Shown piece after piece: positions 9,434 to 18,646 of a DNA stretch of 64,000 nt (positions within the stretch are counted from its first letter, which is position 1; every line of letters starts with the position of its first letter). The stretch covers positions 6,499,001-6,563,000 of the forward strand of contig NZ_CP054918.1 in the NCBI RefSeq assembly GCF_013364195.1, read 5' to 3'. The notes below the pieces were generated by a model. It ran no database searches. It was not told the origin of the DNA and saw only the letters and a program-made list of their open reading frames with translations. Position numbers and translations under genes: made by a program. This DNA is from Streptomyces sp. NA04227. GTDB taxonomy: Bacteria; Actinomycetota; Actinomycetes; Streptomycetales; Streptomycetaceae.

Positions 9434-10228
9434 TCAGACGCGGCGCAGCACCGCGACCACCTTGCCGAGGATGGTGGCCTCGTCACCGGGAATCGGCTGG
9501 TACGCGGAGTTGTGCGGGAGCAGCCAGACATGGCCGTCCTCGCGCTTGAAGCGCTTGACGGTGGCCTCGCCGTCCAGCATGGCCGCCACGATGTCGCCGT
9601 TCTCCGCGACCGGCTGGCGGCGCACCGTCACCCAGTCCCCGTCGCAGATCGCCGCCTCGATCATCGAGTCGCCGACGACCTTGAGCACGAACAGCTCGCC
9701 GTCACCGACCAGTTGGCGGGGCAGCGGGAAGACGTCCTCGACGGATTCCTCGGCGAGGATCGGTCCACCGGCGGCGATCCGGCCCACCAGCGGTACGTAC
9801 GAGGCGGCGGGTTTGCCCGAGGTGTCGGTGGGCTGCACACTCGGGGTGTCCGAGCCCCGGACCTCGTAGGCGCGCGGCCGGTGCGGGTCGCGGCGCAGGA
9901 AGCCCTTGCGCTCCAGGGCCATCAGCTGGTGCGCCACCGAGGACGTGCTGGACAGACCGACCGCCTGGCCGATCTCCCGCATGGACGGCGGGTACCCGCG
10001 GCGCTGCACGGAGTCCCGGATCACCTCGATCACCCGGCGCTGGCGGTCCGTGAGCCCCGAACTGTCCGCCCTGATTCCGGGTGGCCTGCCGGGCAGGGAG
10101 CGTGCGGGACGTGGGGGGTCCGGATTTACGGATGCGTCATTCGCGGAGTTCACAGCATGCACCGGCTCGAGTCGGCCCTGGGAACGCTCCTGGGCAGTGA
10201 AAGTTGCACTGTCGGCGGTCGTGGTCAC
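9434..10228 (-). CDS. lexA: LexA SOS-response repressor
   Basis: Read from GTG 10228, preceded by a GAGAGGGG ribosome site, the product has 264 residues. A roughly 50-residue disordered N-terminus is followed by a winged helix-turn-helix ([40 protein letters not shown]), then the S24 autoprotease domain. The cleavage dipeptide Ala153-Gly154 lies in RIAAGGP; the catalytic Ser188 is in VVGDSMIEA and Lys225 in ATVKRFK. It represses DNA-damage genes and self-cleaves when stimulated by RecA filaments. A LexA operator lies 64 bp upstream, so autoregulation is expected. The longer in-frame ATG at 10300 would overlap that operator and lacks a ribosome site. Confidence 0.97.
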   Translation of the reverse strand: MTTTADSATFTAQERSQGRLEPVHAVNSANDASVNPDPPRPARSLPGRPPGIRADSSGLTDRQRRVIEVIRDSVQRRGYPPSMREIGQAVGLSSTSSVAHQLMALERKGFLRRDPHRPRAYEVRGSDTPSVQPTDTSGKPAASYVPLVGRIAAGGPILAEESVEDVFPLPRQLVGDGELFVLKVVGDSMIEAAICDGDWVTVRRQPVAENGDIVAAMLDGEATVKRFKREDGHVWLLPHNSAYQPIPGDEATILGKVVAVLRRV

Positions 10229-10291
10229 GTCGGCCCCTCTCGAGATCTTCTCCCTAATTGGACAACGGTAGTTGCTTTCGAAAGGTTGCGC

Positions 10292-10305
10292 CAAACACAC
10301 GTTCG
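10292..10305. promoter_or_regulatory. LexA operator (SOS box) upstream of lexA
   Basis: CAAACACACGTTCG matches the actinobacterial SOS box CGAAC-N4-GTTCG with one mismatch; the flanking A makes the right half GTTCGA. It lies 64 bp upstream of the lexA start, so LexA probably autoregulates. It could also touch the divergent nrdRJ control region, although that start is over 400 bp away. Confidence 0.75.
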
Positions 10306-10580
10306 AGTGAAAAAGCGCAGATTACGTGACGTGATCAAGGGTTCGGGTGTAATGAGCGGCCCTCGGATGCGGACACCGATCCCCCGTGGGCTACGCTGCT
10401 CCGCCGTGACCGGGTCCTCGGCCGGGGCAAGTCTGCCATCCCCCGGAGCCCGCGAAGGTCACCGCCCCCTGCGCCGCGCGCGCCTTCGGATCGCCCTGCG
10501 AGGTCGCCCCGTGACCCCGTGTGCCCGCGCGCGCCAACTCCCCTGCCGCGACACGCGATAGGGTCGAAAATCGCAAGCCG
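10306..10580. other. Intergenic region between lexA and the NrdR boxes
   Basis: This 275-bp stretch contains no believable gene on either strand. It starts AT-rich for this genome (10306-10360) and then returns to high GC. Apart from the SOS box at its left edge and the NrdR boxes at its right edge I see no clear motif. Confidence 0.5.
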
Positions 10581-10627
10581 ACACCAGATCTAGTGGTTGG
10601 ATTGCGTCAGCAGCCCAGAAGTTGTGG
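10581..10627 (+). promoter_or_regulatory. Paired NrdR boxes upstream of nrdR-nrdJ
   Basis: Two similar imperfect palindromes, ACACCAGATCTAGTGG (10581-10596) and AGCCCAGAAGTTGTGG (10612-10627), share the pattern CCAGA-N-G/C-T-T/A-GTGG and resemble the NrdR-box consensus acaCwAtATaTwGtgt. Their starts are 31 bp apart, about three helical turns, as known for NrdR box pairs. They lie 112-158 bp upstream of the nrdR start, so NrdR probably represses its own operon when dATP is high. Confidence 0.8.
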
Positions 10628-10738
10628 TGCCTGGTCCAGAAGGGTCCCCGGCATCGCCTATGCTTGGGGCTGCTTCCGCGGGGCCTCAACGGCCTTGCGG
10701 TGTCATGGATTCGTGCGGAAGAAGGAGTGTCGGGAAAC

Positions 10739-11287
10739 ATGCACTGCCCCTTCTGCAGACACCCCGACAGTCGTGTGGTCGACAGCCGGACAACCGACGA
10801 CGGAACGTCGATCCGGCGCCGACGTCAGTGTCCGGGCTGCTCGCGCCGCTTCACGACCGTCGAGACGTGTTCACTGATAGTGATCAAGCGCAGTGGGGTC
10901 ACCGAACCCTTCAGTCGCACCAAGGTCATCAACGGTGTGCGCAAGGCCTGCCAGGGCCGGCCCGTCACCGAGGACGCGCTCGCCCAGCTCGGTCAGCGCG
11001 TCGAGGAGGCCGTACGTGCCACCGGCAGCGCCGAGCTGACCACCCACGACGTCGGGCTGGCCATACTCGGTCCGCTGCGCGAACTCGACCTCGTCGCCTA
11101 TCTGCGGTTCGCGTCCGTCTATCGGGCGTTCGACTCGCTCGAGGACTTCGAGGCCGCCATCGTCGAACTGCGGGAGGGGCTCGGCTTGCCGGACCCGGCC
11201 GCCGCTGCCGGACGGGTACCTGACGTGTCCGGCGAGGGGCAGGGAGTGACGCCGGGCGTCCCCCTGCCCACGGCCGCCGCCGACTGA
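10739..11287 (+). CDS. nrdR: Transcriptional repressor NrdR
   Basis: The 182-residue protein begins MHCPFC at ATG 10739, 11 bases after a GAAGGAG ribosome site (10721-10727). Cys3, Cys6, Cys31 and Cys34 form the NrdR zinc ribbon; an ATP-cone follows ([15 protein letters not shown] through [17 protein letters not shown]). NrdR senses ATP/dATP and represses ribonucleotide reductase genes. It is followed after 161 bp by nrdJ, as in other Streptomyces, and preceded by two NrdR boxes, so feedback control of the operon is likely. The C-terminal 35 residues after the ATP-cone are a Pro/Gly/Ala-rich tail. Confidence 0.96.
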   Translation: MHCPFCRHPDSRVVDSRTTDDGTSIRRRRQCPGCSRRFTTVETCSLIVIKRSGVTEPFSRTKVINGVRKACQGRPVTEDALAQLGQRVEEAVRATGSAELTTHDVGLAILGPLRELDLVAYLRFASVYRAFDSLEDFEAAIVELREGLGLPDPAAAAGRVPDVSGEGQGVTPGVPLPTAAAD

Positions 11288-11448
11288 ACCCCGGCGGGCC
11301 GCCCGCCGGGGCGGCCGCAGGGGGTGGTCGGTGGCGCAGGAAGGTTTTGCTGGGGGGCGGCTGTGCGGCTCCCCGGTATCGGAACAGCAATGTGTTGCGG
11401 GAAGAACGCGGCATTTCAGGGCGTTATCGCCCGGTACAGGGAGGCGGC

Positions 11449-14358
11449 ATGACAGAGACGGCGAGCGGTCCGGCACGAGGTTCCCGGGCCAAGAATGCGA
11501 AGGCCGGCAAGGGACTGCGTGTGGAGCGCGTGCACACGACCCCCGGAGTGCACCCGTACGACGAGGTGACCTGGGAGCGTCGTGACGTCGTCATGACCAA
11601 CTGGCGCGACGGCTCGGTCAACTTCGAGCAGCGTGGCGTCGAGTTCCCCGACTTCTGGTCGGTGAACGCGGTCAACATCGTCACCAGCAAGTACTTCCGC
11701 GGCGCCGTCGGCACCCCGCAGCGCGAGACCGGTCTGAAGCAGCTGATCGACCGAATCGTGAAGACCTACCGGAAGGCCGGCGAGGACCACAGGTACTTCG
11801 CCTCCCCCGAGGACGCGGAGATCTTCGAGCACGAGCTGGCCCACGCCCTCCTGCACCAGATCTTCAGCTTCAACTCCCCGGTCTGGTTCAACGTCGGCAC
11901 CCCTCAGCCACAGCAGGTCTCGGCCTGCTTCATCCTGGCCGTCGACGACTCCATGGAGTCGATCCTCGACTGGTACAAGGAAGAGGGAATGATCTTCAAG
12001 GGCGGTTCGGGCGCCGGCCTGAACCTGTCCCGCATCCGCTCCTCGAAGGAACTCCTCTCCTCCGGCGGCAACGCCTCGGGACCGGTCTCCTTCATGCGCG
12101 GCGCCGACGCCTCCGCCGGCACCATCAAGTCGGGCGGCGCCACCCGCCGGGCCGCCAAGATGGTCATCCTGGACGTCGACCACCCGGACGTCGAGGACTT
12201 CATCCAGACCAAGGTCAAGGAAGAGGAGAAGATCCGCGCCCTGCGCGACGCGGGCTTCGACATGGACCTCGGTGGCGACGACATCACCTCCGTCCAGTAC
12301 CAGAACGCCAACAACTCGGTCCGTGTGAACGACGAGTTCATGAAGGCGGTCGAGACGGGCGGCAAGTTCGGCCTGCGTGCCCGGATGACCGGCGAGGTCA
12401 TCGAAGAGGTCGACGCCAAGTCCCTCTTCCGCAAGATGGCCGAGGCCGCCTGGGCCTGCGCCGACCCCGGCATCCAGTACGACGACACCATCAACCACTG
12501 GCACACCTGCCCGGAGTCCGGCCGTATCAACGGCTCGAACCCCTGCAGCGAGTACATGCACCTGGACAACACGTCCTGCAACCTGGCCTCGCTGAACCTC
12601 ATGAAGTTCCTCAAGGACGACGGCCTGGGCAACCAGTCCTTCGAGGTCGAGCGCTTCGCCAAGGTCGTCGAGCTGGTCATCACGGCGATGGACATCTCCA
12701 TCTGCTTCGCCGACTTCCCGACCCAGAAGATCGGCGAGAACACCCGCGCCTTCCGCCAGCTCGGCATCGGCTACGCCAACCTGGGCGCCCTGCTCATGGC
12801 CACCGGCCACGCCTACGACTCCGACGGCGGCCGTGCGCTGGCCGGTGCCATCACCTCCCTGATGACCGGTACCTCGTACAAGCGCTCCGCCGAACTCGCC
12901 GCCGTGGTGGGCCCGTACGACGGTTACGCGCGCAACGCCGCGCCGCACAACCGCGTCATGAAGCAGCACGCCGACGCCAACGCCACCGCCGTACGCATGG
13001 ACGACCTGGACACTCCGGTGTGGGCCGCCGCGACGGAGGCCTGGCAGGACGTGATCCGGCTCGGCGAGAAGAACGGCTTCCGCAACTCCCAGGCTTCGGT
13101 GATCGCCCCGACCGGCACCATCGGTCTGGCGATGTCCTGCGACACCACCGGCCTCGAACCGGACCTCGCCCTGGTCAAGTTCAAGAAGCTGGTCGGCGGC
13201 GGCTCGATGCAGATCGTCAACGGCACCGTCCCGCAGGCACTGCGCCGCCTCGGCTACCAGGAGGAGCAGGTCGAAGCGATCGTCGCCCACATCGCCGACC
13301 ACGGCAACGTGATCGACGCCCCCGGCCTCAAGCCCCGGCACTACGAGGTCTTCGACTGCGCGATGGGCGAGCGCTCCATCTCCGCCATGGGCCATGTGCG
13401 GATGATGGCGGCGATCCAGCCCTGGATCTCCGGCGCCCTGTCCAAGACGGTCAACCTCCCCGAGACGGCGACCGTCGAGGACGTGGAGGAGGTCTACTTC
13501 GAGGCCTGGCGGATGGGCGTCAAGGCGCTCGCGATCTACCGCGACAACTGCAAGGTCGGCCAGCCGCTCTCGGCGAAGAAGAAGGACGTCACCGAGGAGC
13601 AGAAGGCCGAGATCGCGGAGAAGGCCGAGGAGGCCATCCGCAGCGCGGTCGAGAAGGTCGTCGAGTACCGCCCGGTCCGCAAGCGCCTGCCCAAGGGACG
13701 TCCCGGCATCACCACCTCCTTCACGGTGGGCGGCGCCGAGGGCTACATGACCGCCAACTCCTACCCGGACGACGGCCTGGGCGAGGTCTTCCTGAAGATG
13801 TCCAAGCAGGGTTCGACCCTCGCGGGCATGATGGACGCCTTCTCCATCGCGGTGTCGGTGGGCCTGCAGTACGGCGTCCCGCTGGAGACCTACGTCTCGA
13901 AGTTCACCAACATGCGCTTCGAACCGGCCGGAATGACAGACGACCCGGACGTGCGGATGGCCCAGTCGATCGTCGACTACATCTTCCGCCGCCTCGCGCT
14001 GGACTTCCTGCCGTTCGAGACCCGCTCCGCCCTCGGCATCCACTCCGCCGAGGAGCGCCAGCGCCACCTGGAGACCGGTTCGTACGAGCCCTCGTACGAC
14101 GACTCCGTGGAGGTCGACGTGGAGGGCCTCGCCCAGTCCGCGCCGCGGCACACCGAGTCGCTGAAGGCGGTCGAGAACACCGGCACGAAGGCGGCCACGC
14201 CCGCCCCGCAGCAGGCCCACACCAGCGCCGAACTGGTCGAGATGCAGCTCGGCATCCAGGCCGACGCCCCGCTGTGCTTCTCCTGCGGAACGAAGATGCA
14301 GCGCGCGGGCTCGTGCTACATCTGCGAGGGGTGCGGGTCCACCAGCGGGTGCAGCTGA
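11449..14358 (+). CDS. nrdJ: Class II (adenosylcobalamin-dependent) ribonucleotide reductase
   Basis: ATG 11449 follows CAGGGAGG and gives 969 residues, a normal length for actinobacterial NrdJ. Class II features are NPCSEYMHLDNTSCNLASLNL around the active-site barrel, the loop GTIGLAMSCDTTGLEPDL, and a C-terminal cysteine-rich zinc ribbon (LCFSCGTKMQRAGSCYICEGCG) that reduces the active site with thioredoxin. The enzyme reduces ribonucleotides to deoxyribonucleotides without oxygen dependence, using vitamin B12. It forms a unit with nrdR and should be repressed from the NrdR boxes. Residues 710-770 are an unusually Lys/Glu-rich insertion between the barrel and the C-terminal domain, normal for the actinobacterial group. 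Confidence 0.97.
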   Translation: MTETASGPARGSRAKNAKAGKGLRVERVHTTPGVHPYDEVTWERRDVVMTNWRDGSVNFEQRGVEFPDFWSVNAVNIVTSKYFRGAVGTPQRETGLKQLIDRIVKTYRKAGEDHRYFASPEDAEIFEHELAHALLHQIFSFNSPVWFNVGTPQPQQVSACFILAVDDSMESILDWYKEEGMIFKGGSGAGLNLSRIRSSKELLSSGGNASGPVSFMRGADASAGTIKSGGATRRAAKMVILDVDHPDVEDFIQTKVKEEEKIRALRDAGFDMDLGGDDITSVQYQNANNSVRVNDEFMKAVETGGKFGLRARMTGEVIEEVDAKSLFRKMAEAAWACADPGIQYDDTINHWHTCPESGRINGSNPCSEYMHLDNTSCNLASLNLMKFLKDDGLGNQSFEVERFAKVVELVITAMDISICFADFPTQKIGENTRAFRQLGIGYANLGALLMATGHAYDSDGGRALAGAITSLMTGTSYKRSAELAAVVGPYDGYARNAAPHNRVMKQHADANATAVRMDDLDTPVWAAATEAWQDVIRLGEKNGFRNSQASVIAPTGTIGLAMSCDTTGLEPDLALVKFKKLVGGGSMQIVNGTVPQALRRLGYQEEQVEAIVAHIADHGNVIDAPGLKPRHYEVFDCAMGERSISAMGHVRMMAAIQPWISGALSKTVNLPETATVEDVEEVYFEAWRMGVKALAIYRDNCKVGQPLSAKKKDVTEEQKAEIAEKAEEAIRSAVEKVVEYRPVRKRLPKGRPGITTSFTVGGAEGYMTANSYPDDGLGEVFLKMSKQGSTLAGMMDAFSIAVSVGLQYGVPLETYVSKFTNMRFEPAGMTDDPDVRMAQSIVDYIFRRLALDFLPFETRSALGIHSAEERQRHLETGSYEPSYDDSVEVDVEGLAQSAPRHTESLKAVENTGTKAATPAPQQAHTSAELVEMQLGIQADAPLCFSCGTKMQRAGSCYICEGCGSTSGCS

Positions 14359-14394
14359 CATAGGGCACCGATCAGGGGCAACTGACCTCGTAGG

Positions 14395-14433
14395 GGCGGT
14401 GGAACCGGGTTCTTCCCGGCTCCACCGCCTTTT
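14395..14433 (+). terminator. Rho-independent terminator of nrdR-nrdJ
   Basis: The arms GGCGGTGGA (14395-14403) and TCCACCGCC (14421-14429) pair perfectly and the stem continues, after one mismatch, with CCGGG/CCCGG around a TTCTT loop. A TTTT run follows at 14430-14433. It starts 36 bp after the nrdJ stop. Confidence 0.85.
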
Positions 14434-14656
14434 GCGTGCGAGCGAACGATCCCGGAGCCGGGGGCGCGGAAGTTCGTCCGCGCTGCGCGAACTGCCCCAA
14501 CTGCCCCTGGAGCTAAGCGGAACCGATTCTCCCCGTACGGGAACGGGGTCGTGCGCATCTGCCCGTATGGCCGGGCCAGTGCCCCAACTGCCTTGCCCGG
14601 CCTGGAGTCGACGGGAGCATGACCATCACCACACTCGGTGGCCGTACGATGGCGCG

Positions 14657-15262
14657 GTGCTGGTCAAGTGGATTCGCTGCACCGTCGTCGACCGCAAGGG
14701 CTTTGAACGAGGGCAGCGAAAATGGGCGGGGCTCCCGGGCGAGCCGGGCTTCCGCGGGCAGGGCGGGGGCTGGAGCAGGGGCAGGGCGGGTGTGGCGCAC
14801 CTGTTCTCCTTCTGGGAGAGCCGCGCCTTCTACGACTCCTTCATGGCCAGGTCGCACACCCGGCTCGCGGCCGCGCAAGTGGGCACCTTCAAGGAACCGC
14901 AGATCAAGCTGTTCGAGCACCGCTTCGACGTGAAGACCGGTTTCGAACCGCGTTTCACGGACGCCGACCTGCTGCGCTTCGCCCACTGCCGGGTGCACGA
15001 GGAACGCGCCGAACACTTCTCCCTGATGCAGGAGAAGGTGTGGAACCCGGCGATGGCGGGCTCGCCCGGCATGGTCCGCGGCCTCTTCGCGGAGGCGCCC
15101 GGCACCGAGTTCCTCGTCCTGTCCATGTGGCAGTCGGAGGCCGAGCACGGCAAGTACCGCCGCGAGCGCATCGAACGCCTCTCGCTGCGCGCCCAGACCA
15201 CGGCCGACATCGCCGCCATAGACGGCGACCTCGTGGACCTCGAACCCTCCTGGTGCGTCTGA
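14657..15262 (+). CDS. YdbC/DUF4937-type dimeric alpha-beta barrel-like protein
   Basis: The predicted product has 201 residues starting VLVKWIRCTVVDRKGF at GTG 14657. It has two similar halves: W..C.V.....F..GQ..W and, after residue 110, a second unit FAHCRVHEERAEHFSLMQEKVWNPAM with GTEFLVLSMWQS. This is the pattern of YdbC/DUF4937 and antibiotic-biosynthesis-monooxygenase-like folds, whose activities are poorly known. There is no Shine-Dalgarno, but TACGAT at 14644-14649 lies seven bases before GTG, so the message may be leaderless; this supports the start. The upstream in-frame extension to 14399 runs through the nrdJ terminator and is not coding. No functional partner is evident. Confidence 0.75.
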   Translation: MLVKWIRCTVVDRKGFERGQRKWAGLPGEPGFRGQGGGWSRGRAGVAHLFSFWESRAFYDSFMARSHTRLAAAQVGTFKEPQIKLFEHRFDVKTGFEPRFTDADLLRFAHCRVHEERAEHFSLMQEKVWNPAMAGSPGMVRGLFAEAPGTEFLVLSMWQSEAEHGKYRRERIERLSLRAQTTADIAAIDGDLVDLEPSWCV

Positions 15263-15356
15263 GCCTGGCCTCGGCCCGGCTCCCGCCGCGCGCATGTCCG
15301 CACGTGCTCGCCGCCCGCCGTCACACCACGGGCGCACAACCGTCACCCGGGCGATC

Positions 15357-15362
15357 TAGGGT
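15357..15362 (+). promoter_or_regulatory. Putative leaderless -10 element of the histidine phosphatase gene
   Basis: TAGGGT ends seven bases before ATG 15370 and no ribosome site separates them, the layout of a leaderless Streptomyces promoter. No clear -35 is seen. Confidence 0.4.
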
Positions 15363-15369
15363 TTGTGCC

Positions 15370-16065
15370 ATGGCACGCCCACGACGCATCGTCCTTGTCC
15401 GGCACGGCGAGTCCCAGGGCAACGTCGACGACACCGTGTACGAACGGGAGCCGGACCACGCCCTCGCGCTGACCGAGCGAGGTCTCGCACAGGCGCGAGC
15501 CACCGGGGCGCGGCTGCGCGAGCTCTTCGGTGACGAACGGGTCAGCGTGTACGTATCGCCGTACCGCCGTACCCACGACACGCTCGGCGCCTTCGACCTC
15601 GACCCGGAACGGGTCCGCATCCGCGAGGAGCCGCGGCTGCGCGAGCAGGACTGGGGGAACTGGCAGGACCGCGAGGACGTCCGCCTCCAGAAGGCCTACC
15701 GTGACGCCTACGGTCACTTCTTCTACCGCTTCGCCCAGGGCGAGTCCGGCGCCGACGTCTACGACCGCGTCGGCTCCTTCCTGGAGAGCCTGCACCGCAG
15801 CTTCGAGGCCGAGGACAGCCCGCCCAACGTCCTGCTCGTCACCCACGGACTGACCATGCGGCTGTTCTGCATGCGGTGGTTCCACTGGTCGGTCGCCGAG
15901 TTCGAATCGCTCGCCAACCCGGGAAACGGCGAGATGCGTGTCCTGGAGCGGGGCGAGGACGGCCGCTACACCCTGGACAAGCCCTTCGAGCGGTGGCGCG
16001 AACCGGAGCCGTACGGCGCCACCGGCCAGCCGCCGGGAAAGCCCGCGGGATGGCCCGCCGGATAA
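15370..16065 (+). CDS. Histidine phosphatase family protein (phosphoglycerate-mutase-like)
   Basis: The 231-residue protein opens with the phosphohistidine motif LVRHGESQGN (His12) and carries the second catalytic histidine in LLVTHGLTMR, with YVSPYRRTHDT for phosphate binding and EQDWGNW in the lid. Members hydrolyse small phosphate esters or act as mutases; the substrate cannot be read from the sequence. The C-terminal 25 residues are Pro/Gly-rich. The next gene, an ADP-ribosylglycohydrolase, starts 12 bp after its stop on the same strand, and that gene's own -10-like hexamer lies across the end of this one. Confidence 0.88.
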   Translation: MARPRRIVLVRHGESQGNVDDTVYEREPDHALALTERGLAQARATGARLRELFGDERVSVYVSPYRRTHDTLGAFDLDPERVRIREEPRLREQDWGNWQDREDVRLQKAYRDAYGHFFYRFAQGESGADVYDRVGSFLESLHRSFEAEDSPPNVLLVTHGLTMRLFCMRWFHWSVAEFESLANPGNGEMRVLERGEDGRYTLDKPFERWREPEPYGATGQPPGKPAGWPAG

Positions 16066-16068
16066 GCT
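16063..16068 (+). promoter_or_regulatory. Putative -10 element of the ADP-ribosylglycohydrolase gene
   Basis: TAAGCT overlaps the stop of the phosphatase gene and ends nine bases before ATG 16078. It may give the downstream gene its own short-leader or leaderless transcript. Confidence 0.3.
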
Positions 16069-16077
16069 GGCCGCAAT

Positions 16078-16980
16078 ATGACAAACCCTTGTCCCGCTGA
16101 AGCCCGGCGCCTGGAGCGCGCCCTGGCCAGTCTGCGCGGTCTCGCCGTCGGCGACGCGCTCGGTTCGCAGTTCTTCGTTCCCGACAACTACCCTCTCCTC
16201 GCCCGCCGCGAGCTGCCGTACGGCCTGTGGCAGTGGACCGACGACACCGAAATGGCCTGCTCGGTCGTCGCCGTGCTGGCCGCACACCACCGCATCGACC
16301 AGGATGCCCTGGCCCGGTCCTTCGCCGTGCACCACGACTTCGACCGCGGCTACGGCCCCGCGGTCAACCGGCTGCTCCGGCTCGTCCGCGAGGGCGGCGA
16401 CTGGCGGGAGCTGGCCGCCGCGCTCTTCAACGGCCAGGGCTCCTGGGGCAACGGCGCCGCCATGCGGATCGCCCCGCTCGGCGCCTGGTACGCGGACGAT
16501 CCCCAGCAGGCCACCCATCAGGCCGAGATCTCCGCCTACCCCACGCACCAGCACCGCGAGGCGGTCGTCGGCTCCATGGCCGTCGCCGCCGCGGCCGCCC
16601 TGGCCGCGGCCCCGGGCGGCCCGCCCGCCGGGGAGCAGCTGCTCGACGACGTCGTCGCGCTGCTGCCGCGCAGCGCCGTCACCGCCGGACTGCGGCGCGC
16701 CCGCGACATGCTCGACTACGACGACACCACGACGGTGGCCGCGGTCCTCGGCTGCGGACGGCGCACCAGCGCCCACGACACCGTGCCCTTCGCCCTGTGG
16801 GCGGCGGCGCGCAACCTCGGCGCGTACGACACGGCCTTCTGGGCGACCGCGCAGGCGGGCGGCGACGTGGACACCAACTGCGCGATCGTCGGCGGCATCG
16901 TGGCCGCCGGAGGGGCGGCACCGCCCGCGGAGTGGCTGGAGCGGACCGAGGAACTGCCGGACTGGCTGACCGTCGCCTGA
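16078..16980 (+). CDS. ADP-ribosylglycohydrolase family protein
   Basis: The 300-residue protein has the all-helical ADP-ribosylglycohydrolase signatures: SLRGLAVGDALGSQF at the N-terminus, WTDDTEMA (first metal-binding acidic cluster), GSWGNGAAMRIAPLG, and the C-terminal GGDVDTNCAIVGGIVAA whose DVDTN aspartates complete the binuclear magnesium site. These enzymes remove ADP-ribose from proteins, nucleic acids or small molecules. It is directly downstream of the histidine phosphatase gene. All metal ligands appear present, so it should be active. The physiological target, for example DraT-type modification or macrodomain substrates, is not shown by the neighbours. Confidence 0.9.
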   Translation: MTNPCPAEARRLERALASLRGLAVGDALGSQFFVPDNYPLLARRELPYGLWQWTDDTEMACSVVAVLAAHHRIDQDALARSFAVHHDFDRGYGPAVNRLLRLVREGGDWRELAAALFNGQGSWGNGAAMRIAPLGAWYADDPQQATHQAEISAYPTHQHREAVVGSMAVAAAAALAAAPGGPPAGEQLLDDVVALLPRSAVTAGLRRARDMLDYDDTTTVAAVLGCGRRTSAHDTVPFALWAAARNLGAYDTAFWATAQAGGDVDTNCAIVGGIVAAGGAAPPAEWLERTEELPDWLTVA

Positions 16981-17041
16981 GGACGTCGCGGAAGCGGTGG
17001 CGGGGCGGGCGCCCGGCGGGCCCTGGTTCCCCCACCACCTC

Positions 17042-18589
17042 TCAGGCGCCGCCGGGACCGGCGGCGCCCGAGAGCGCGTCGAGGTCGCTGCGGCGGACCT
17101 TGACCACGAACAGGGACACCAGCAGCGCCAGCACCGCCATCGCCACCGCCGGGAGGAACGCGGTCGCGATGCCCTGCGCGAGGACCTCGTGGCTCCAGGG
17201 CGGCGGAAGCTCGTGGGTCTTCGCGAACGCGGCCTTCTGTGCGGGGGTCGCCGTCGCGAGGAAGTCGCGTACCTGTTCCTTTGCCTCGTCACGGCTGGCC
17301 GTGCCGAAGACCGTGGTCAGGATGGAAAGACCGAGCGAACCGCCCACCTGCTGGGTCGCGTTGAGCAGTCCGGAGGCCGCGCCCGCTTCGTGCGGGGCGA
17401 CGCCGGAGACCGCCGTCAGGGTCAGCGTCACGAAGTTCATGCCCATGCCCAGGCCGAACACCAGCATCGGGCCGAGTACCCCGTCCACGTACGAGCTGTC
17501 CACGCTGACGAAGCTCTGCCAGGCCAGCCCGGCCGCGGCGAGCGCCGAGCCGATCGCGATGAACGGCTTGGGCCCGAACCTCGGCAGGAACTGCTGTGCC
17601 AGACCCGAACCCACGACGATGGCCGCGGTCACCGGCAGGAAGGCGAAGCCGGAGCGGATCGGCGAGTAGCCGAGCACGTTCTGCACGAACAGCACGATGA
17701 AGAAGAACATGCCGAGCAGCGCCGCGGCGAGGCTGAGCATGATCACGTACGTGGCGGAGCGGTTGCGGTCCGCGAACATCCGCAGCGGTGTGATGGGCTC
17801 CTTGGCCCTGGCCTCGATGACCGCGAAGAGCAGCAGCAGTACGACGGCGGCGGCGAAAGAGCCGAGCGTGATCCCGTCCCGCCAGCCGTCCTCGGAGGCG
17901 CGGATGAAGCCGTAGACCAGGGAGGCCATGCCCAGCGTGGAGGTCAGTGCGCCCGCGATGTCGAACCTGCCCGGGTGGCGTTCGGACTCGTCGATGTACA
18001 GCGGCGTCACCAGGGCGATCAGCAGCCCGATCGGCACATTGACGAAGAGCACCCAACGCCAGTCGAGCCACTGGACGAGCATGCCGCCCGCGAGCAGGCC
18101 GACCGCACCACCGCCCGCGGACACCGCCGCGAAGACCCCGAACGCCCGGTTGCGTTCCGGGCCTTCGGGAAACGTCGTGGTCACCAGTGCCAGCGAGGTG
18201 GGCGAGGCGATCGCGCCGCCGACGCCCTGCACCGCGCGTGCGGCGAGCAACTGCCAGGGCTCCTGGGCGAATCCGCCGAGCAGCGAGGCCAGCGTGAAGA
18301 GCAGGATGCCCGCGATGAACACACGCCTGCGGCCGAGGATGTCACCGGCCCGTCCGCCCAGCAGCAACAGACCGCCGAAGGTCAGTGTGTAGGCGCTGAC
18401 CACCCAGGTCAGGTCCGTGGTGGAGAAGTTCAGAGCCGTCTGGATGTGAGGCAGCGCGATGTTCACGATGGTCACATCGAGCACCACCATCAGCTGGCAT
18501 GCCGCGATGACGGTGAGCGCGATACCGGGATGTTTGCCCCGCCGGGCCGCGCCTGGCTTCTGATCCTGTTTCAGCCGAGAAGTTGTCAC
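17042..18589 (-). CDS. DHA2-family (EmrB/QacA) MFS drug efflux transporter
   Basis: The 515-residue protein has the DHA2 pattern: a short basic N-terminus, helix 1 with MVVLDVTIVNIALPHIQ, GGRAGDILGRRRVF after helix 2 (motif A), and WVLFVNVPIGLL after helix 6; 14 transmembrane segments are expected. Such carriers export drugs or toxic metabolites by proton antiport. The GTG start at 18589 is tight; a perfect 7-1-7 palindrome lies 58 bp upstream, and a CACTGAA half-site overlaps the start codon. This is the arrangement of TetR-controlled pumps, yet no TetR gene is adjacent on either side. It meets the ADP-ribosylglycohydrolase gene tail to tail. Confidence 0.9.
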   Translation of the reverse strand: MTTSRLKQDQKPGAARRGKHPGIALTVIAACQLMVVLDVTIVNIALPHIQTALNFSTTDLTWVVSAYTLTFGGLLLLGGRAGDILGRRRVFIAGILLFTLASLLGGFAQEPWQLLAARAVQGVGGAIASPTSLALVTTTFPEGPERNRAFGVFAAVSAGGGAVGLLAGGMLVQWLDWRWVLFVNVPIGLLIALVTPLYIDESERHPGRFDIAGALTSTLGMASLVYGFIRASEDGWRDGITLGSFAAAVVLLLLFAVIEARAKEPITPLRMFADRNRSATYVIMLSLAAALLGMFFFIVLFVQNVLGYSPIRSGFAFLPVTAAIVVGSGLAQQFLPRFGPKPFIAIGSALAAAGLAWQSFVSVDSSYVDGVLGPMLVFGLGMGMNFVTLTLTAVSGVAPHEAGAASGLLNATQQVGGSLGLSILTTVFGTASRDEAKEQVRDFLATATPAQKAAFAKTHELPPPWSHEVLAQGIATAFLPAVAMAVLALLVSLFVVKVRRSDLDALSGAAGPGGA

Positions 18590-18646
18590 TGAACGTCACC
18601 CACAAGTCTTTATCGAACGTAGATGCGCCGTTTCGCTCAGGCGGCA

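Noticed and set aside
11416..14361. 981-codon minus-strand frame antisense to nrdJ
   Set aside because: The composition is an antisense shadow of nrdJ (His/Leu/Val/Gly-rich); no ribosome site or domain.
18612..18625. SOS-box-like TCGAACGTAG near the efflux start
   Set aside because: Only the left half fits; the right GTTCG half is missing.
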